From: Selenomonadaceae bacterium
GTDB lineage: Bacteria; Bacillota; Negativicutes; Selenomonadales; Selenomonadaceae
Direction of reading: 5' to 3'
Assembly (NCBI GenBank): GCA_017634675.1
Contig: JAGBMX010000020.1
Span: 1 to 49,269, forward strand
Length of the DNA: 49,269 nt
The position numbers and the translations under genes are program-made. Positions 33,360 to 41,635 of the stretch are shown one piece after another (the stretch's first letter is position 1; every line of letters begins with the position of its first letter). A model generated the notes under the pieces. That model was not told the origin of the DNA, did no database searches, and saw nothing but the letters and a program-made list of their open reading frames with translations.

Positions 33360-33980
33360 ATGGAAAAAATTGTGATAACAAAGGCGACGTATTTAACGTC
33401 CGCCGTAAATAAAAGTCAATACCCCGAAAATTCTTTGTCGGAAGTGGCGTTTTTAGGGCGTTCCAATGTTGGAAAATCTTCTCTTATAAATTCGGTCGCA
33501 AATATGAAATCCTTAGCTAGGGTTTCTGCGGAGCCGGGAAAGACTCGGACCATTAATTTCTATGAATTCGGCTTAAAAAAGGAAGAAGAGAGGAAATCTT
33601 TTTGCATGGTGGATTTGCCGGGTTATGGTTATGCTAAAATAGGACGGGAATCGCGAAAAGTTTGGGCGAAATTTACCGAAGAATATTTGCTGACACAAGA
33701 ACGTTTAGCGTTTTTATGTTTGCTTATAGATATACGTCACGACCCTACGACGCTTGACATTGGGATGTTTAACTTTTTAACGGAGCATAATATTCCTGTT
33801 TTAATAGTCGCCACAAAATCCGATAAATTGAGTAAAAATGCGGCAAAAAAACAGCTCTGCCGTATAAGCGATATATTGAACGTGGATGAAAGTTCCGTTT
33901 TGCCGTTTTCTTCGATGAAAAAAGACGGCAGGGACGAATTGTTGACGGTTATTTGGGAGTCGCTGAACCAAGGAGAATAA
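33360..33980 (+). CDS. engB: Ribosome-biogenesis GTPase EngB (YsxC)
   Basis: EngB/YsxC assists assembly of the large ribosomal subunit. The ATG at 33360 with AAAGGA upstream gives 206 aa, the normal size; the upstream in-frame ATG at 33285 falls inside the previous gene. Motifs: FLGRSNVGKSSLIN (G1), PGKTRTINFYEF (G2), DLPGYGYAK (G3), TKSDK (G4) and the SSMKKDG region (G5). It is followed 2 bases later by the GTG of ahbA. Confidence 0.95.
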   Translation: MEKIVITKATYLTSAVNKSQYPENSLSEVAFLGRSNVGKSSLINSVANMKSLARVSAEPGKTRTINFYEFGLKKEEERKSFCMVDLPGYGYAKIGRESRKVWAKFTEEYLLTQERLAFLCLLIDIRHDPTTLDIGMFNFLTEHNIPVLIVATKSDKLSKNAAKKQLCRISDILNVDESSVLPFSSMKKDGRDELLTVIWESLNQGE

Positions 33981-33982
33981 TA

Positions 33983-34438
33983 GTGGAAGAGCTTTCGCAA
34001 TTTGACAGAGAATTACTGAATATTCTTCAGGAAAACTTGCCCGTATCTCCGCAGCCTTTTAAGGATGTGGCGGAAACATTGGGGACAAGCGAGGAAAGCG
34101 TTTTGGGCGCTTTGCAAAGGTTAAAACGCGAGGGTTACATTAGGCGTATCGGGGCTTTTTTCGATTCTGAAAAGTTGGGATATGTAGGCTCGTTGATTGC
34201 GCTTAAAGTTGAGCCTCAAAAACTGGATGAAGTCGCAAACGCCATAAACAAATATGCGGGGGTCACGCATAACTATGAGAGGGAAGGCAAGTATAATCTT
34301 TGGTTCACGCTGAATTCGCCAAACGAGTCTTTTGAAAAGAAAACAATCGAGGAAATTCGCTCTCTTGACGGAGTGACGGAACTCTTGAATTTAAAGGCGA
34401 CGAAAAAATACAAGGTGAATGTTGCTTTCAATTTGTGA
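33983..34438 (+). CDS. ahbA: Siroheme decarboxylase subunit AhbA
   Basis: AhbA/AhbB form the heterodimer that removes two acetate carboxyls of sirohaem to give 12,18-didecarboxysirohaem, the first committed step of the alternative haem (or haem d1) pathway. The proteins have an Lrp/AsnC-like fold, so naive annotation would call them regulators. This 151-residue subunit starts at GTG 33983 with AAGGAG; it has an N-terminal winged helix and the family hallmark REGYIRRIGAFFDSEKLGY. Its stop overlaps the ahbB start (GTGA). The radical-SAM steps (ahbC/ahbD) are not in this window. Confidence 0.85.
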   Translation: MEELSQFDRELLNILQENLPVSPQPFKDVAETLGTSEESVLGALQRLKREGYIRRIGAFFDSEKLGYVGSLIALKVEPQKLDEVANAINKYAGVTHNYEREGKYNLWFTLNSPNESFEKKTIEEIRSLDGVTELLNLKATKKYKVNVAFNL

Positions 34439-34923
34439 GCGAGGGATTTAGATTGGACGAAGCGGATAAACGGGTTATACGAGCATTGCAGGAAGATTTT
34501 CCGCTTGTCGCCGAGCCTTACAAGGAACTTGCCAAGGTTGCGGATATGACGGAAGCGGAGTTTCTGCGAAGAGTCTTAAAGTTAAAGGAAACGGGCGCAA
34601 TACGAAAGATGGGAGCTGTGTTAAAACACAGGAACGTCGGTTTTACGTCCAATGTTCTTTGCGCGTGGGAAATTTCCGAAGATAAGGCGGATGAGGTTGC
34701 AAAATCCATGAGTGAGGAAAGGCAAGTTTCTCATTGTTACATCAGAAAGGTTGCGCCGGGATGGGATTATAATTTATACACCATGATTCACGGCAAAAGC
34801 CGCGAAGATTGCGAAAATACGGCAAGAAGGTTGCAAGAGGCAAACGGCGTAACAAAACCGCCCGCCATGCTTTTTACCGTTAAGGAATGGAAAAAGACGG
34901 GCATGAAGTATTTTTTGGAGTAG
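34435..34923 (+). CDS. ahbB: Siroheme decarboxylase subunit AhbB
   Basis: Partner of AhbA, 162 residues, GTG start coupled to the ahbA stop. It contains the subunit-specific motifs ETGAIRKMGAVLKHRNVGF and VSHCYIRKVAPGWDYNLYTM followed by IHG, the conserved His/Tyr/Arg/Trp region lining the sirohaem site in the AhbB/NirH-type subunits. Haem made this way could serve the cytochrome b subunit encoded at 42299-42925; that link is an inference. A true Lrp regulator is unlikely because of the paired genes and the HG motif. Confidence 0.87.
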   Translation: MSEGFRLDEADKRVIRALQEDFPLVAEPYKELAKVADMTEAEFLRRVLKLKETGAIRKMGAVLKHRNVGFTSNVLCAWEISEDKADEVAKSMSEERQVSHCYIRKVAPGWDYNLYTMIHGKSREDCENTARRLQEANGVTKPPAMLFTVKEWKKTGMKYFLE

Positions 34924-34964
34924 GCAGTATTTATTTTCATATATAACAAGGAGGAATTATCAAG

Positions 34965-36089
34965 ATGAAAGGAAATTCATTAAGGGCGCTTGTAATATCA
35001 AGTTTGCTTATGGGCGCTCCTCTTGCGGCAAGTTATGAAGTCGCCATGCCGGCGTATGTTGAGGCGGCGGCTGTTACGGCAGAAGTAGACGCGAGCGTAG
35101 GTCAAGCCACCAAGAGAGGCGGCGTCATGGTTTATCCCACGTTGAAATCCGCGCTTGCCGCTCTTAGTCAGCAAAAAGCCACCAGCGCAACGCTTCGCCT
35201 TGCTCCCGGCACTTATCGCGAAAAAGTAACGATAAACGTTCCCAACCTTTTGCTTATCGGCAAAGACGCGGCGACAACCACGATAGTGTGGGACGATGCG
35301 GAGGGAACTCCCGTGCGTCCCGAAGACGCGGCGTTAAAAAAGAAGCAGTACAAAATGGATTGCGCCACGGTGACAATTTCAAAGAAAGCCACGAATTTCC
35401 AAGCGGTAAATATAACTTTTGCAAACGATTTCCCGACGGAAGAAGCCAGAGTCGATAAACGCGTCGGCGGCAGCGTGCAAGCGTTTGCTCTCACCGATGA
35501 AGCGGATATGAGCAGCTTCTACAATTGCAGGTTCTTGGGCAGACAAGATACTCTCTACGCTAACGCAGGTCGTCAATATTATAAAAATTGCTACATTGAA
35601 GGCGACGTTGACTTTATCTTTGGGCAGGCTTCTGCGGCTGTGTTCGACGGTTGCGAAATAAAATCTTTAAGCCGCGCCGTTAAAGAGGACGGCAAGAGTC
35701 ATGGTATGGGATATGTAACCGCGCCCAGCACTCTTGCGCAGGATAAGGGGTATCTTTTCTACAAGTGTCATTTAACCGGCGATATTCCTTCTCCCCATTA
35801 TGTGATGTTGGGTCGTCCTTGGCATCCTTCTTCCGAAAAGAGAGAAGTCAATTCCGCCGCGACTTTCAGAGAGTGTCAAATTGATGTGACCATGAAGGAC
35901 AACGCATGGAACAGCATGAAGAATAAATTTGCGACGTTTAAGCCCGAAGACAACAGATTGTTTGAATATAAGAACACGGGCAAGGGCGCAAAGATAAGCA
36001 AGAACCGCCGTCAACTCACGGACGCTCAAGCAAAGGATTATACCGTTGAAGCGTTCTTGGGCGATTGGAAGCCTACGAAACGCGGATAA
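34965..36089 (+). CDS. Exported pectin methylesterase (CE8)
   Basis: This enzyme hydrolyses methyl esters of homogalacturonan. The 374-residue protein has an N-terminal signal (SLRALVISSLLMGAPLAASYE) and the CE8 beta-helix motifs: GTYREKV, QAFAL, FLGRQDTLY, the catalytic strand GDVDFIFG (both aspartates) and LGRPWHP. It would act outside the inner membrane, in the periplasm or beyond. RBS AAGGAGGAATT is strong. It is followed by element E and the polygalacturonase gene, forming a three-gene pectin unit. Confidence 0.92.
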   Translation: MKGNSLRALVISSLLMGAPLAASYEVAMPAYVEAAAVTAEVDASVGQATKRGGVMVYPTLKSALAALSQQKATSATLRLAPGTYREKVTINVPNLLLIGKDAATTTIVWDDAEGTPVRPEDAALKKKQYKMDCATVTISKKATNFQAVNITFANDFPTEEARVDKRVGGSVQAFALTDEADMSSFYNCRFLGRQDTLYANAGRQYYKNCYIEGDVDFIFGQASAAVFDGCEIKSLSRAVKEDGKSHGMGYVTAPSTLAQDKGYLFYKCHLTGDIPSPHYVMLGRPWHPSSEKREVNSAATFRECQIDVTMKDNAWNSMKNKFATFKPEDNRLFEYKNTGKGAKISKNRRQLTDAQAKDYTVEAFLGDWKPTKRG

Positions 36090-36101
36090 ACAATAAAGTT
36101 T

Positions 36102-36193
36102 GATAAAGTTTTTTCTTTTCTCTTTTTCTTTGTTACTTTCTTTTTCTCTTTCCTTTTTTACAAAAAAGAAAGGAGAAAAAGAAAGTAAAGAAC
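36102..36193 (+). repeat. Triplex-type Y1-Y2-R element, copy E
   Basis: GATAAAG, Y1 (36109-36131), spacer GTTAC, Y2, AC turn, R, ending GAAAGTAAAGAAC. Y1 matches R in parallel at 22 of 23 positions; Y2/R pair with two imperfections. It carries the same compensatory TTAC/GTAA pair as copy C. It lies 26 bases before the polygalacturonase start with no promoter visible between, so it is probably in the transcribed leader. Confidence 0.8.
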
Positions 36194-36219
36194 TTGCCTA
36201 AAATCGGGGAGGAAAAAAT

Positions 36220-37887
36220 ATGTTTGGGAAAAAGAAGATAGCGGCGTTGACGGGCGCAGTATTGATGGCGATTTCGAGCGGCGTTTTTGCGGCGCAGGCT
36301 CCTACGGGGTTGCAGAGTCCGACTCTTTCGACGGATGAAGACAGCACTTGGCTTTGCTGGAATCGTCCCGAAAAAGGCGACGATGCGCAGTATTACAACG
36401 TTTATTGCAACGGCAAGAAGATAGGCTCCACGCAAAAACCTGTTTCCACTTGGGGAACTAACGCAATGGAGAAATTCAAGGCAAAGAATGCGGCGCTTTG
36501 CGGCGATCTAATCATTTACCATAGCTTTGAAGCCAAAGGGTTAAAACCTTCCACCGAGTATTCCTTTACGGTTCGCGCCGTGGGTAAGGACGGCAAAGAG
36601 TCTAAGGACAGTCAGGCTTTGAAGGTTAAGACAACTCCCGTGCCTAAAAGCATAAAATTAACTGATTTCGGCGCGGTGGGCGACGGTAAAACCGTTATCA
36701 CCGATAAACTTCAGAAAGCTATCGACGCTACTCCGAAAAACGGCGTGCTTGTCATTCCCGCAGGAACTTTCGTTTCGGGCGCGGTTCATTTGAAGGGCGA
36801 TATGACGTTGAAACTCGAAAAAGGCGCGACTCTTCTCTCCGTCAACGATTTGAACGGTTTCCAGATGCAGAAAAACAACCGTTATAACGGAATGTTAAAC
36901 GGTCGCAATTTCAAGAACCTCCGCATTGTGGGCGAGGGCGTTATCGACGGCAATGGCTGGAAGAAACATCCGAAAGGTCACTATTATAAAGCCGCTAATG
37001 TAGTTCGCGCAGACGGCAAGAAATCTCGCGAACCGGACGTAAGAAATTACGGTATTTTGGCGAAGACCCAGACCGAGTATTTGCTCGATAAAGAGGGCAG
37101 GAGCTTTAAAGACGCTTACGTTGCAAGAAGCACCACGATTATGCTCGCTCATGTCGACAACCTCTACATCGAAGGCGTTACCATGCAGAACCCGTCCCTC
37201 CATATGTGCATGATTACAGGTAACGACGTTACCGTCAACAACGTTAACTTCCTCACCTACGATGTCAACAACGGCGATGTTATCGACTACACCGGCAGGA
37301 AGTACAAGGTTATGAACTGCTACATGGACAGCGGCGACGACTCCGTAAACTTTAACGCGGGTATCGGCGCGGACGCGAAGAAACGTCCTCCCGTCGGCGA
37401 CGCTTGGGTGTTCAATAATTACACCAAACACGCTCATGGCGGCATTACATTGGGCAGCCATACCGCCGCTTGGATTGAAAATATCTTGGGCGAAGACAAT
37501 ATTTATGAGGATACCGAAGTTCCGTTCCGTTGCAAGACCTCCGAAATCACCGGCGGCGGCGGACATGACGTTATCTTCCGTCATAACGTCATGAAGAACA
37601 TCAAGAACAACGCTTTCCTTTTTACCACCAACTACACAGACGCTTTTGCGGTCGGTAAATTCAAGTCTGCCGATGCGGGCGTGTTCTACAATATGCTTAT
37701 AGAAGATTGCGTAGTGCAGGGTACAAAGAAAGCTACCTTTAAGATTTACGGTATGCCCGGCGCAGAACATCACGACATCACTCTTCGCAACGTGAAGATT
37801 ATCAACGGTAAAAAAGAAGAGTTGAAGGATTATAAGAACGTAAAACAAGAGAACGTGGTTTATGTAACGGATAAAAACGCAAAGTAA
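36220..37887 (+). CDS. Exported GH28 exo-polygalacturonase with N-terminal fibronectin-III-like domain
   Basis: This 555-residue enzyme would cleave de-esterified homogalacturonan, releasing small galacturonides. A signal peptide (KIAALTGAVLMAISSGVFA) precedes an Fn3-like domain (about 28-143). Then comes the GH28 right-handed beta-helix: ITDFGAVGDGKT-type entry (here KLTDFGAVGDGKT), GVIDGNGW, and the catalytic aspartate region YMDSGDDSVNFN, then HAHGGITLGSH and RCKTSEITGGGG. The layout matches PehX-like exo-enzymes. RBS GGGGAGG. It is followed 15 bases later by the esterase gene. Confidence 0.92.
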   Translation: MFGKKKIAALTGAVLMAISSGVFAAQAPTGLQSPTLSTDEDSTWLCWNRPEKGDDAQYYNVYCNGKKIGSTQKPVSTWGTNAMEKFKAKNAALCGDLIIYHSFEAKGLKPSTEYSFTVRAVGKDGKESKDSQALKVKTTPVPKSIKLTDFGAVGDGKTVITDKLQKAIDATPKNGVLVIPAGTFVSGAVHLKGDMTLKLEKGATLLSVNDLNGFQMQKNNRYNGMLNGRNFKNLRIVGEGVIDGNGWKKHPKGHYYKAANVVRADGKKSREPDVRNYGILAKTQTEYLLDKEGRSFKDAYVARSTTIMLAHVDNLYIEGVTMQNPSLHMCMITGNDVTVNNVNFLTYDVNNGDVIDYTGRKYKVMNCYMDSGDDSVNFNAGIGADAKKRPPVGDAWVFNNYTKHAHGGITLGSHTAAWIENILGEDNIYEDTEVPFRCKTSEITGGGGHDVIFRHNVMKNIKNNAFLFTTNYTDAFAVGKFKSADAGVFYNMLIEDCVVQGTKKATFKIYGMPGAEHHDITLRNVKIINGKKEELKDYKNVKQENVVYVTDKNAK

Positions 37888-37902
37888 TTGAAGGGTGACA
37901 AG

Positions 37903-38862
37903 ATGAAGTTTTTGAAAAAATTATTTGTCGCTTTCGCTTTTCTTTTTGCGGTGAGCGGCGTCGCTTCGGCGGCGCCTCTTGCCGACGGGCAGGAGATTAA
38001 CCTCTGGCCGGGGAAAGCTCCCGGCACCGAAAACGTAAGTTTTCACAACGAGGTAATAGAACGCAGCAAAGATCCGGCAAAACACGACCGCGCCATGGTG
38101 CATATTGATAGGCCTCACATGGTTGTCCGTATGCCGAAAAATCCCAACGGCACGGCTGTTGTCGTCGGTCCCGGCGGCGGTTATGCTCGCGTTGTCATTG
38201 ACAAAGAAGGCGACGACATAGCAAATTGGCTTAAATCCGAAGGCGTAACCGTTTTCATTCTGCGTTATCGTTTGCCTGAGGACAAACACAATGCAAACAG
38301 CGAAGACGTTGCGTTGGAGGACGGGCAAAGAGCGGTTCGCATTGTTCGCTCCCATGCGAAGGAATGGGGATTAAACCCAAATAAAATCGGCATTATGGGC
38401 TTTTCCGCCGGCGGTCACATGGCGGCAAGCGTCAGCACTTGCTACGACAGAAAAGTTTACAAGCCTGTGGACAAAATTGACAAAGTAAGCGCGCGTCCCG
38501 ATTTTAGCGTTTTAGGGTATCCCGTTATAAGTATGCTTGAAGAATACGCTCATAAAGGCACGAAAAAACGCCTCTTTAAAACTCCTCCGTCTCAAGCGCA
38601 AATGGAGAAGTATTCGATGGAGCTTCAAATTGACAAGAATACTCCCCCCGCATTCGTTTTCTGCGCTAAAGACGACGACGTAGTACCCGCGGTAAACAGC
38701 GTGCGCTACGTCGAAAAACTTCGCTCCGTAGGCGTTCCCGTTGAGTTTCATATGTATACTTACGGTGCGCACGGTTTCGGTATCGGAGCGGGACTTAAAA
38801 CCGGCGCTCGCGAGTGGTCGAAGGCTTGCAGCGCATGGCTTCGCGATATGAAATTTATTTGA
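37903..38862 (+). CDS. Exported alpha/beta-hydrolase, likely pectin or xylan deacetylating esterase
   Basis: A 319-residue serine esterase. The ATG at 37903 (GAAGGGTG upstream) is preferred to the TTG at 37888. Signal peptide KKLFVAFAFLFAVSGVASA. The oxyanion region GPGGGYARV, nucleophile GFSAGGH, acid in AKDDDVVP and base in YGAHGFG form a complete triad of the BD-FAE/acetyl-xylan-esterase-like group. Its place after a pectin methylesterase and a polygalacturonase suggests removal of acetyl groups from pectin, but the substrate is not proven. Confidence 0.82.
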   Translation: MKFLKKLFVAFAFLFAVSGVASAAPLADGQEINLWPGKAPGTENVSFHNEVIERSKDPAKHDRAMVHIDRPHMVVRMPKNPNGTAVVVGPGGGYARVVIDKEGDDIANWLKSEGVTVFILRYRLPEDKHNANSEDVALEDGQRAVRIVRSHAKEWGLNPNKIGIMGFSAGGHMAASVSTCYDRKVYKPVDKIDKVSARPDFSVLGYPVISMLEEYAHKGTKKRLFKTPPSQAQMEKYSMELQIDKNTPPAFVFCAKDDDVVPAVNSVRYVEKLRSVGVPVEFHMYTYGAHGFGIGAGLKTGAREWSKACSAWLRDMKFI

Positions 38863-38939
38863 TTTCAAAACCTAGCAGGGGCGTTGATCTTGCACATTGC
38901 CAAAGGGATTTGCTCTCCGGACTCCGAGATGATATTAAT

Positions 38940-38972
38940 ATTCCCTCGTCTTTTTAGACGGGGGAATAATTT
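38940..38972 (+). terminator. Terminator-like hairpin after the pectin genes
   Basis: ATTCCCTCGTCT (38940-38951) pairs with AGACGGGGGAAT (38956-38967), loop TTTT, followed by AATTTTAT. The remaining sequence to 39030 shows no convincing gene. Confidence 0.65.
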
Positions 38973-39033
38973 TATGCGGTGTAAATGGTCGAAATTTGAC
39001 ACAACAAAAGGCAAGATATACAAAAAACTTTCC

Positions 39034-39062
39034 TTTCAAGGTGTGAAAGATGAAGATATAAT
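39034..39062 (+). promoter_or_regulatory. Probable promoter of the aminotransferase gene
   Basis: TTTCAA (39034-39039), 17-base spacer, TATAAT (39057-39062). It would place element F in the 5' untranslated leader. Confidence 0.45.
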
Positions 39063-39103
39063 ATCTATTGTTTAAAAAGAGAAGAAGATAAAAAGAAAAA
39101 ATT

Positions 39104-39200
39104 ATTAAAGTTTTTTCTCTCTCTTTCTTTTCTTTGCTTCTTTCTTTTCTTTCTCTCTCTTTTTTACAAAAAAGAGTGAGAAAGAAAAGAAAGAAGGAAT
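39104..39200 (+). repeat. Triplex-type Y1-Y2-R element, copy F
   Basis: ATTAAAG, Y1 (39111-39135), spacer GCTTC, Y2, AC turn, R, ending AAGGAAT. Y1 is an exact mirror of Y2; it matches R in parallel at 24 of 25 positions (one T in R breaks both pairings at the same place). It ends 20 bases before the aminotransferase start. Confidence 0.83.
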
Positions 39201-39220
39201 TTACTTATGGAGGAAAAACT

Positions 39221-40402
39221 ATGGTATCGGAAAGTATGTATGAGCTTGGAACGAAGAAGTCTACTATAAGGACAATATTTGAATTCGGTCGAAAACGCGC
39301 GGCTGAAGTAGGGGAGGAGAATATTTTTGATTTTAGCCTTGGCAACCCCAACGTGCCTACGCCGGAGTTTATCAAGGACGCTGTTATAGATATTTTAAAT
39401 ACGATGGATGTAAACGCTATCCACGGGTATACTGTGGCGCCGGGACATCCCGTAGTGAGGGATGCGCTTGCAAAATCCATAAACAAGAGGTTTGGCACGG
39501 ATGTGACGGCAAACAATCTGTTCCTTACGGCGGGAGCGGCTGCGGCTATAACCATAACTTTTAAGGCGTTAAACGAAAAAGAGGATGAGTTTATAGCTTT
39601 TGCGCCTTTTTTTCCGGAATATCGTTGCTTTGTGGAAAATATCGGCGGAAAACTTGTGGTAGTGCCGCCTAAAATCGAGGATTTCCAGATAGATTTCGAC
39701 GCTTTTAAATCAAAGATTACTCCTTTAACTAAGGCTGTAATAGTGAACTCTCCCAATAACCCCAGCGGCGCTATTTATTCTGAAGAAACACTTAAAACCC
39801 TTGCGGATATTTTACAAGATAAGGAAAAAGAATACGGGCATCCCATATATATTATCTCCGACGAGCCTTACAGAGAGATTGCGTTTGACGGCGTTGTTTC
39901 TTATATACCGAAAATTTACAAGAATACCGTTGTTTGTTATTCTTACAGTAAATCCTTCTCCCTTCCCGGTGAGAGAATCGGGTATATCTTAATTCCAAGC
40001 GAGGTAGAAGGCTTTGAAAAAGTTTACGGAGCAGTGGCGGGAGCCGCCAGGGTGCTTACTCATGTGAATGCGCCGTCGCTTTGGCAATACGTTATCGCCA
40101 GATGCGCCGATAAGCCCTCAAATATTGAAATTTACAGAAAGAACGCGAAACTTTTCTACGACGGCTTGATTGAGGCGGGATTTAAGTGCGTAAAACCTCA
40201 AGGCGCTTTTTATCTTTTCCCCCAATCTCTTGAAAAAGACGATTACGCATTTTGCGAAAGAGCAAAAAAATATGATTTGCTCTTAGTTCCCGGCGCAGAT
40301 TTCGGCGCCCCAGGGCATTTCAGGGCGACTTGCTGCACCAGGACGGAAACTATAGAACGGGCGTTGCCTTTGTTTAAGAAACTTGCGGCGGAATATCAAT
40401 AA
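39221..40402 (+). CDS. PLP-dependent class I aminotransferase
   Basis: A 393-residue fold-type I aminotransferase. Start at ATG 39221 with ATGGAGG just upstream; the longer frame from 39134 reads through element F and is rejected. Motifs: DFSLGNPNVPTP, HGYTVAPGHP, NSPNNPSGAIYS, SDEPYREI and the PLP lysine in YSYSKSFSLPGERIGY. These fit the AspC-like subgroup that uses aspartate or a related amino acid, but amino-acid specificity cannot be set. Neighbouring genes (fumarase, succinate dehydrogenase) make an aspartate/oxaloacetate role plausible. Confidence 0.85.
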   Translation: MVSESMYELGTKKSTIRTIFEFGRKRAAEVGEENIFDFSLGNPNVPTPEFIKDAVIDILNTMDVNAIHGYTVAPGHPVVRDALAKSINKRFGTDVTANNLFLTAGAAAAITITFKALNEKEDEFIAFAPFFPEYRCFVENIGGKLVVVPPKIEDFQIDFDAFKSKITPLTKAVIVNSPNNPSGAIYSEETLKTLADILQDKEKEYGHPIYIISDEPYREIAFDGVVSYIPKIYKNTVVCYSYSKSFSLPGERIGYILIPSEVEGFEKVYGAVAGAARVLTHVNAPSLWQYVIARCADKPSNIEIYRKNAKLFYDGLIEAGFKCVKPQGAFYLFPQSLEKDDYAFCERAKKYDLLLVPGADFGAPGHFRATCCTRTETIERALPLFKKLAAEYQ

Positions 40403-40572
40403 CCCTTAAAGAAATGCTGATTATACTAGAGAGCGTTAGAATTTACGAGCGAAGCGAAGTAAAGCTCTTACGCTCTCTGCATATACTCGCAATTGAGTTT
40501 TGAACCTTTGGTAAATTTTTCTGCTTGCGAGTATAAATGAGTTTTAGTTATTTTTGGGTAAAGAAAATTTTT

Positions 40573-40722
40573 TTGCAGGAATTTTAAATTTTTCGGATAA
40601 TATATATGTATGGCAAAGTTTTCGGCTTTTTTGTACGCCGAAAAAGCCGAAGAAATATTGGCAATCTTTAATGATTTGAATTTCCTGAGGTCTCCCCGCC
40701 CCGAAGGGGCGGGGAGACCTTA
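40573..40722 (+). promoter_or_regulatory. Promoter and structured leader ahead of fumarase
   Basis: TTGCAG (40573-40578), 17-base spacer, GATAAT (40596-40601). The transcript would contain a hairpin TTCGGCTTTTT / AAAAAGCCGAA (40621-40651) and a perfect 15-bp GC hairpin with GAA loop (40688-40720). The gap 40403-40572 holds a weak hairpin (GAGAGCG...CGCTCTC) and no credible gene. Confidence 0.5.
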
Positions 40723-40777
40723 AAAAAGTCTCTAAAGATGCCGTACTGTGTATGATAGAAATTAAGGAGGGATTCTT

Positions 40778-41620
40778 TTGCGTGAGATTGATGTAAAAAC
40801 CATCACGGAAAACGTCGCAGAGATGTGTAAAGAAGCCGCTTATTACTTGCCGGAAGACGTGTATCGCGGGCTAAAAAAAGGTCGCGAATCCGAAAAATCG
40901 CCGGTTGGACAGGTAGTGCTCGATCAGATTATTAAAAACGCAGAGATTGCAAAGAGCGAGGATCGCCCCATTTGCCAGGATACGGGCATGACAATTGTGT
41001 TCTTGAAGGTGGGTCAAGACCTTCACATTACGGGCGGCAATTTGAACGACGCCGTAAACGAAGGCATCGCCAAAGGTTATACCGAAGGTTATTTGCGTAA
41101 ATCCGTCGTGGGCGAGCCGCTTTTCAACAGAGTTAATACCAAAAACAACACGCCGGGCGTTATCTATACCGAAATTGTCCCCGGGGACAAGCTTGACATC
41201 ACAATCGCGCCCAAAGGTTTCGGTTCGGAGAATAAATCGGGGATTAAAATGCTCGTTCCCGCAGATGGCGTTGAAGGCGTCAAGAAAGCCGTTATGGATA
41301 TAATCTTGCACGCCAGCATGAATCCTTGCCCGCCTATCGTTGTGGGCGTGGGTATCGGCGGCACTATGGACAGAGCCGCGCTCATGTCTAAAAAGGCGCT
41401 TACCCGCTCCATTGAAGAGCGCAACCCAATGCCCGAGTACGCAAAACTTGAAGAAGAACTCCTTGAGCTTATAAATAAAACCGGTATAGGTCCGCAGCTT
41501 GGCGGCACCACAACCGCCCTTGGGGTAAACATCGAATGGGGTCCCACTCATATAGCAGGGCTTCCCGTTGCCGTAACAATTTGCTGCCACGCAATGCGTC
41601 ATTCGCATCGCGAGCTTTAA
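40778..41620 (+). CDS. Fumarate hydratase class I, alpha subunit
   Basis: Together with the next gene this forms the oxygen-sensitive two-subunit [4Fe-4S] fumarase that interconverts malate and fumarate. TTG start at 40778 with AAGGAGG at 40764-40770. The 280-residue subunit has the three cluster cysteines in ICQDTGM, MNPCPP and ICCHAMRH, plus GSENKSG. L-tartrate dehydratase (TtdA) is a close relative; the fumarate reductase/succinate dehydrogenase genes directly downstream favour fumarase. Confidence 0.9.
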   Translation: MREIDVKTITENVAEMCKEAAYYLPEDVYRGLKKGRESEKSPVGQVVLDQIIKNAEIAKSEDRPICQDTGMTIVFLKVGQDLHITGGNLNDAVNEGIAKGYTEGYLRKSVVGEPLFNRVNTKNNTPGVIYTEIVPGDKLDITIAPKGFGSENKSGIKMLVPADGVEGVKKAVMDIILHASMNPCPPIVVGVGIGGTMDRAALMSKKALTRSIEERNPMPEYAKLEEELLELINKTGIGPQLGGTTTALGVNIEWGPTHIAGLPVAVTICCHAMRHSHREL

Positions 41621-41635
41621 AAAGGGGGACTTTCG

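Noticed and set aside
33983-34923. Pair of Lrp/AsnC transcription regulators
   Set aside because: The paired coupled genes and AhbA/AhbB-specific motifs fit siroheme decarboxylase better than DNA-binding regulators.
36895-37848. 317-codon open frame on the minus strand inside the polygalacturonase gene
   Set aside because: It is the antisense shadow of a GH28 gene with full family motifs, and the frame has no RBS or recognisable domain.
38884-39075. 63-codon frame after the pectin esterase
   Set aside because: It overlaps a terminator hairpin and a probable promoter, lacks an RBS and resembles no protein.
40871-41608. 245-codon minus-strand frame inside the fumarase alpha gene
   Set aside because: Antisense shadow of a well-conserved enzyme gene; composition-driven open frame.
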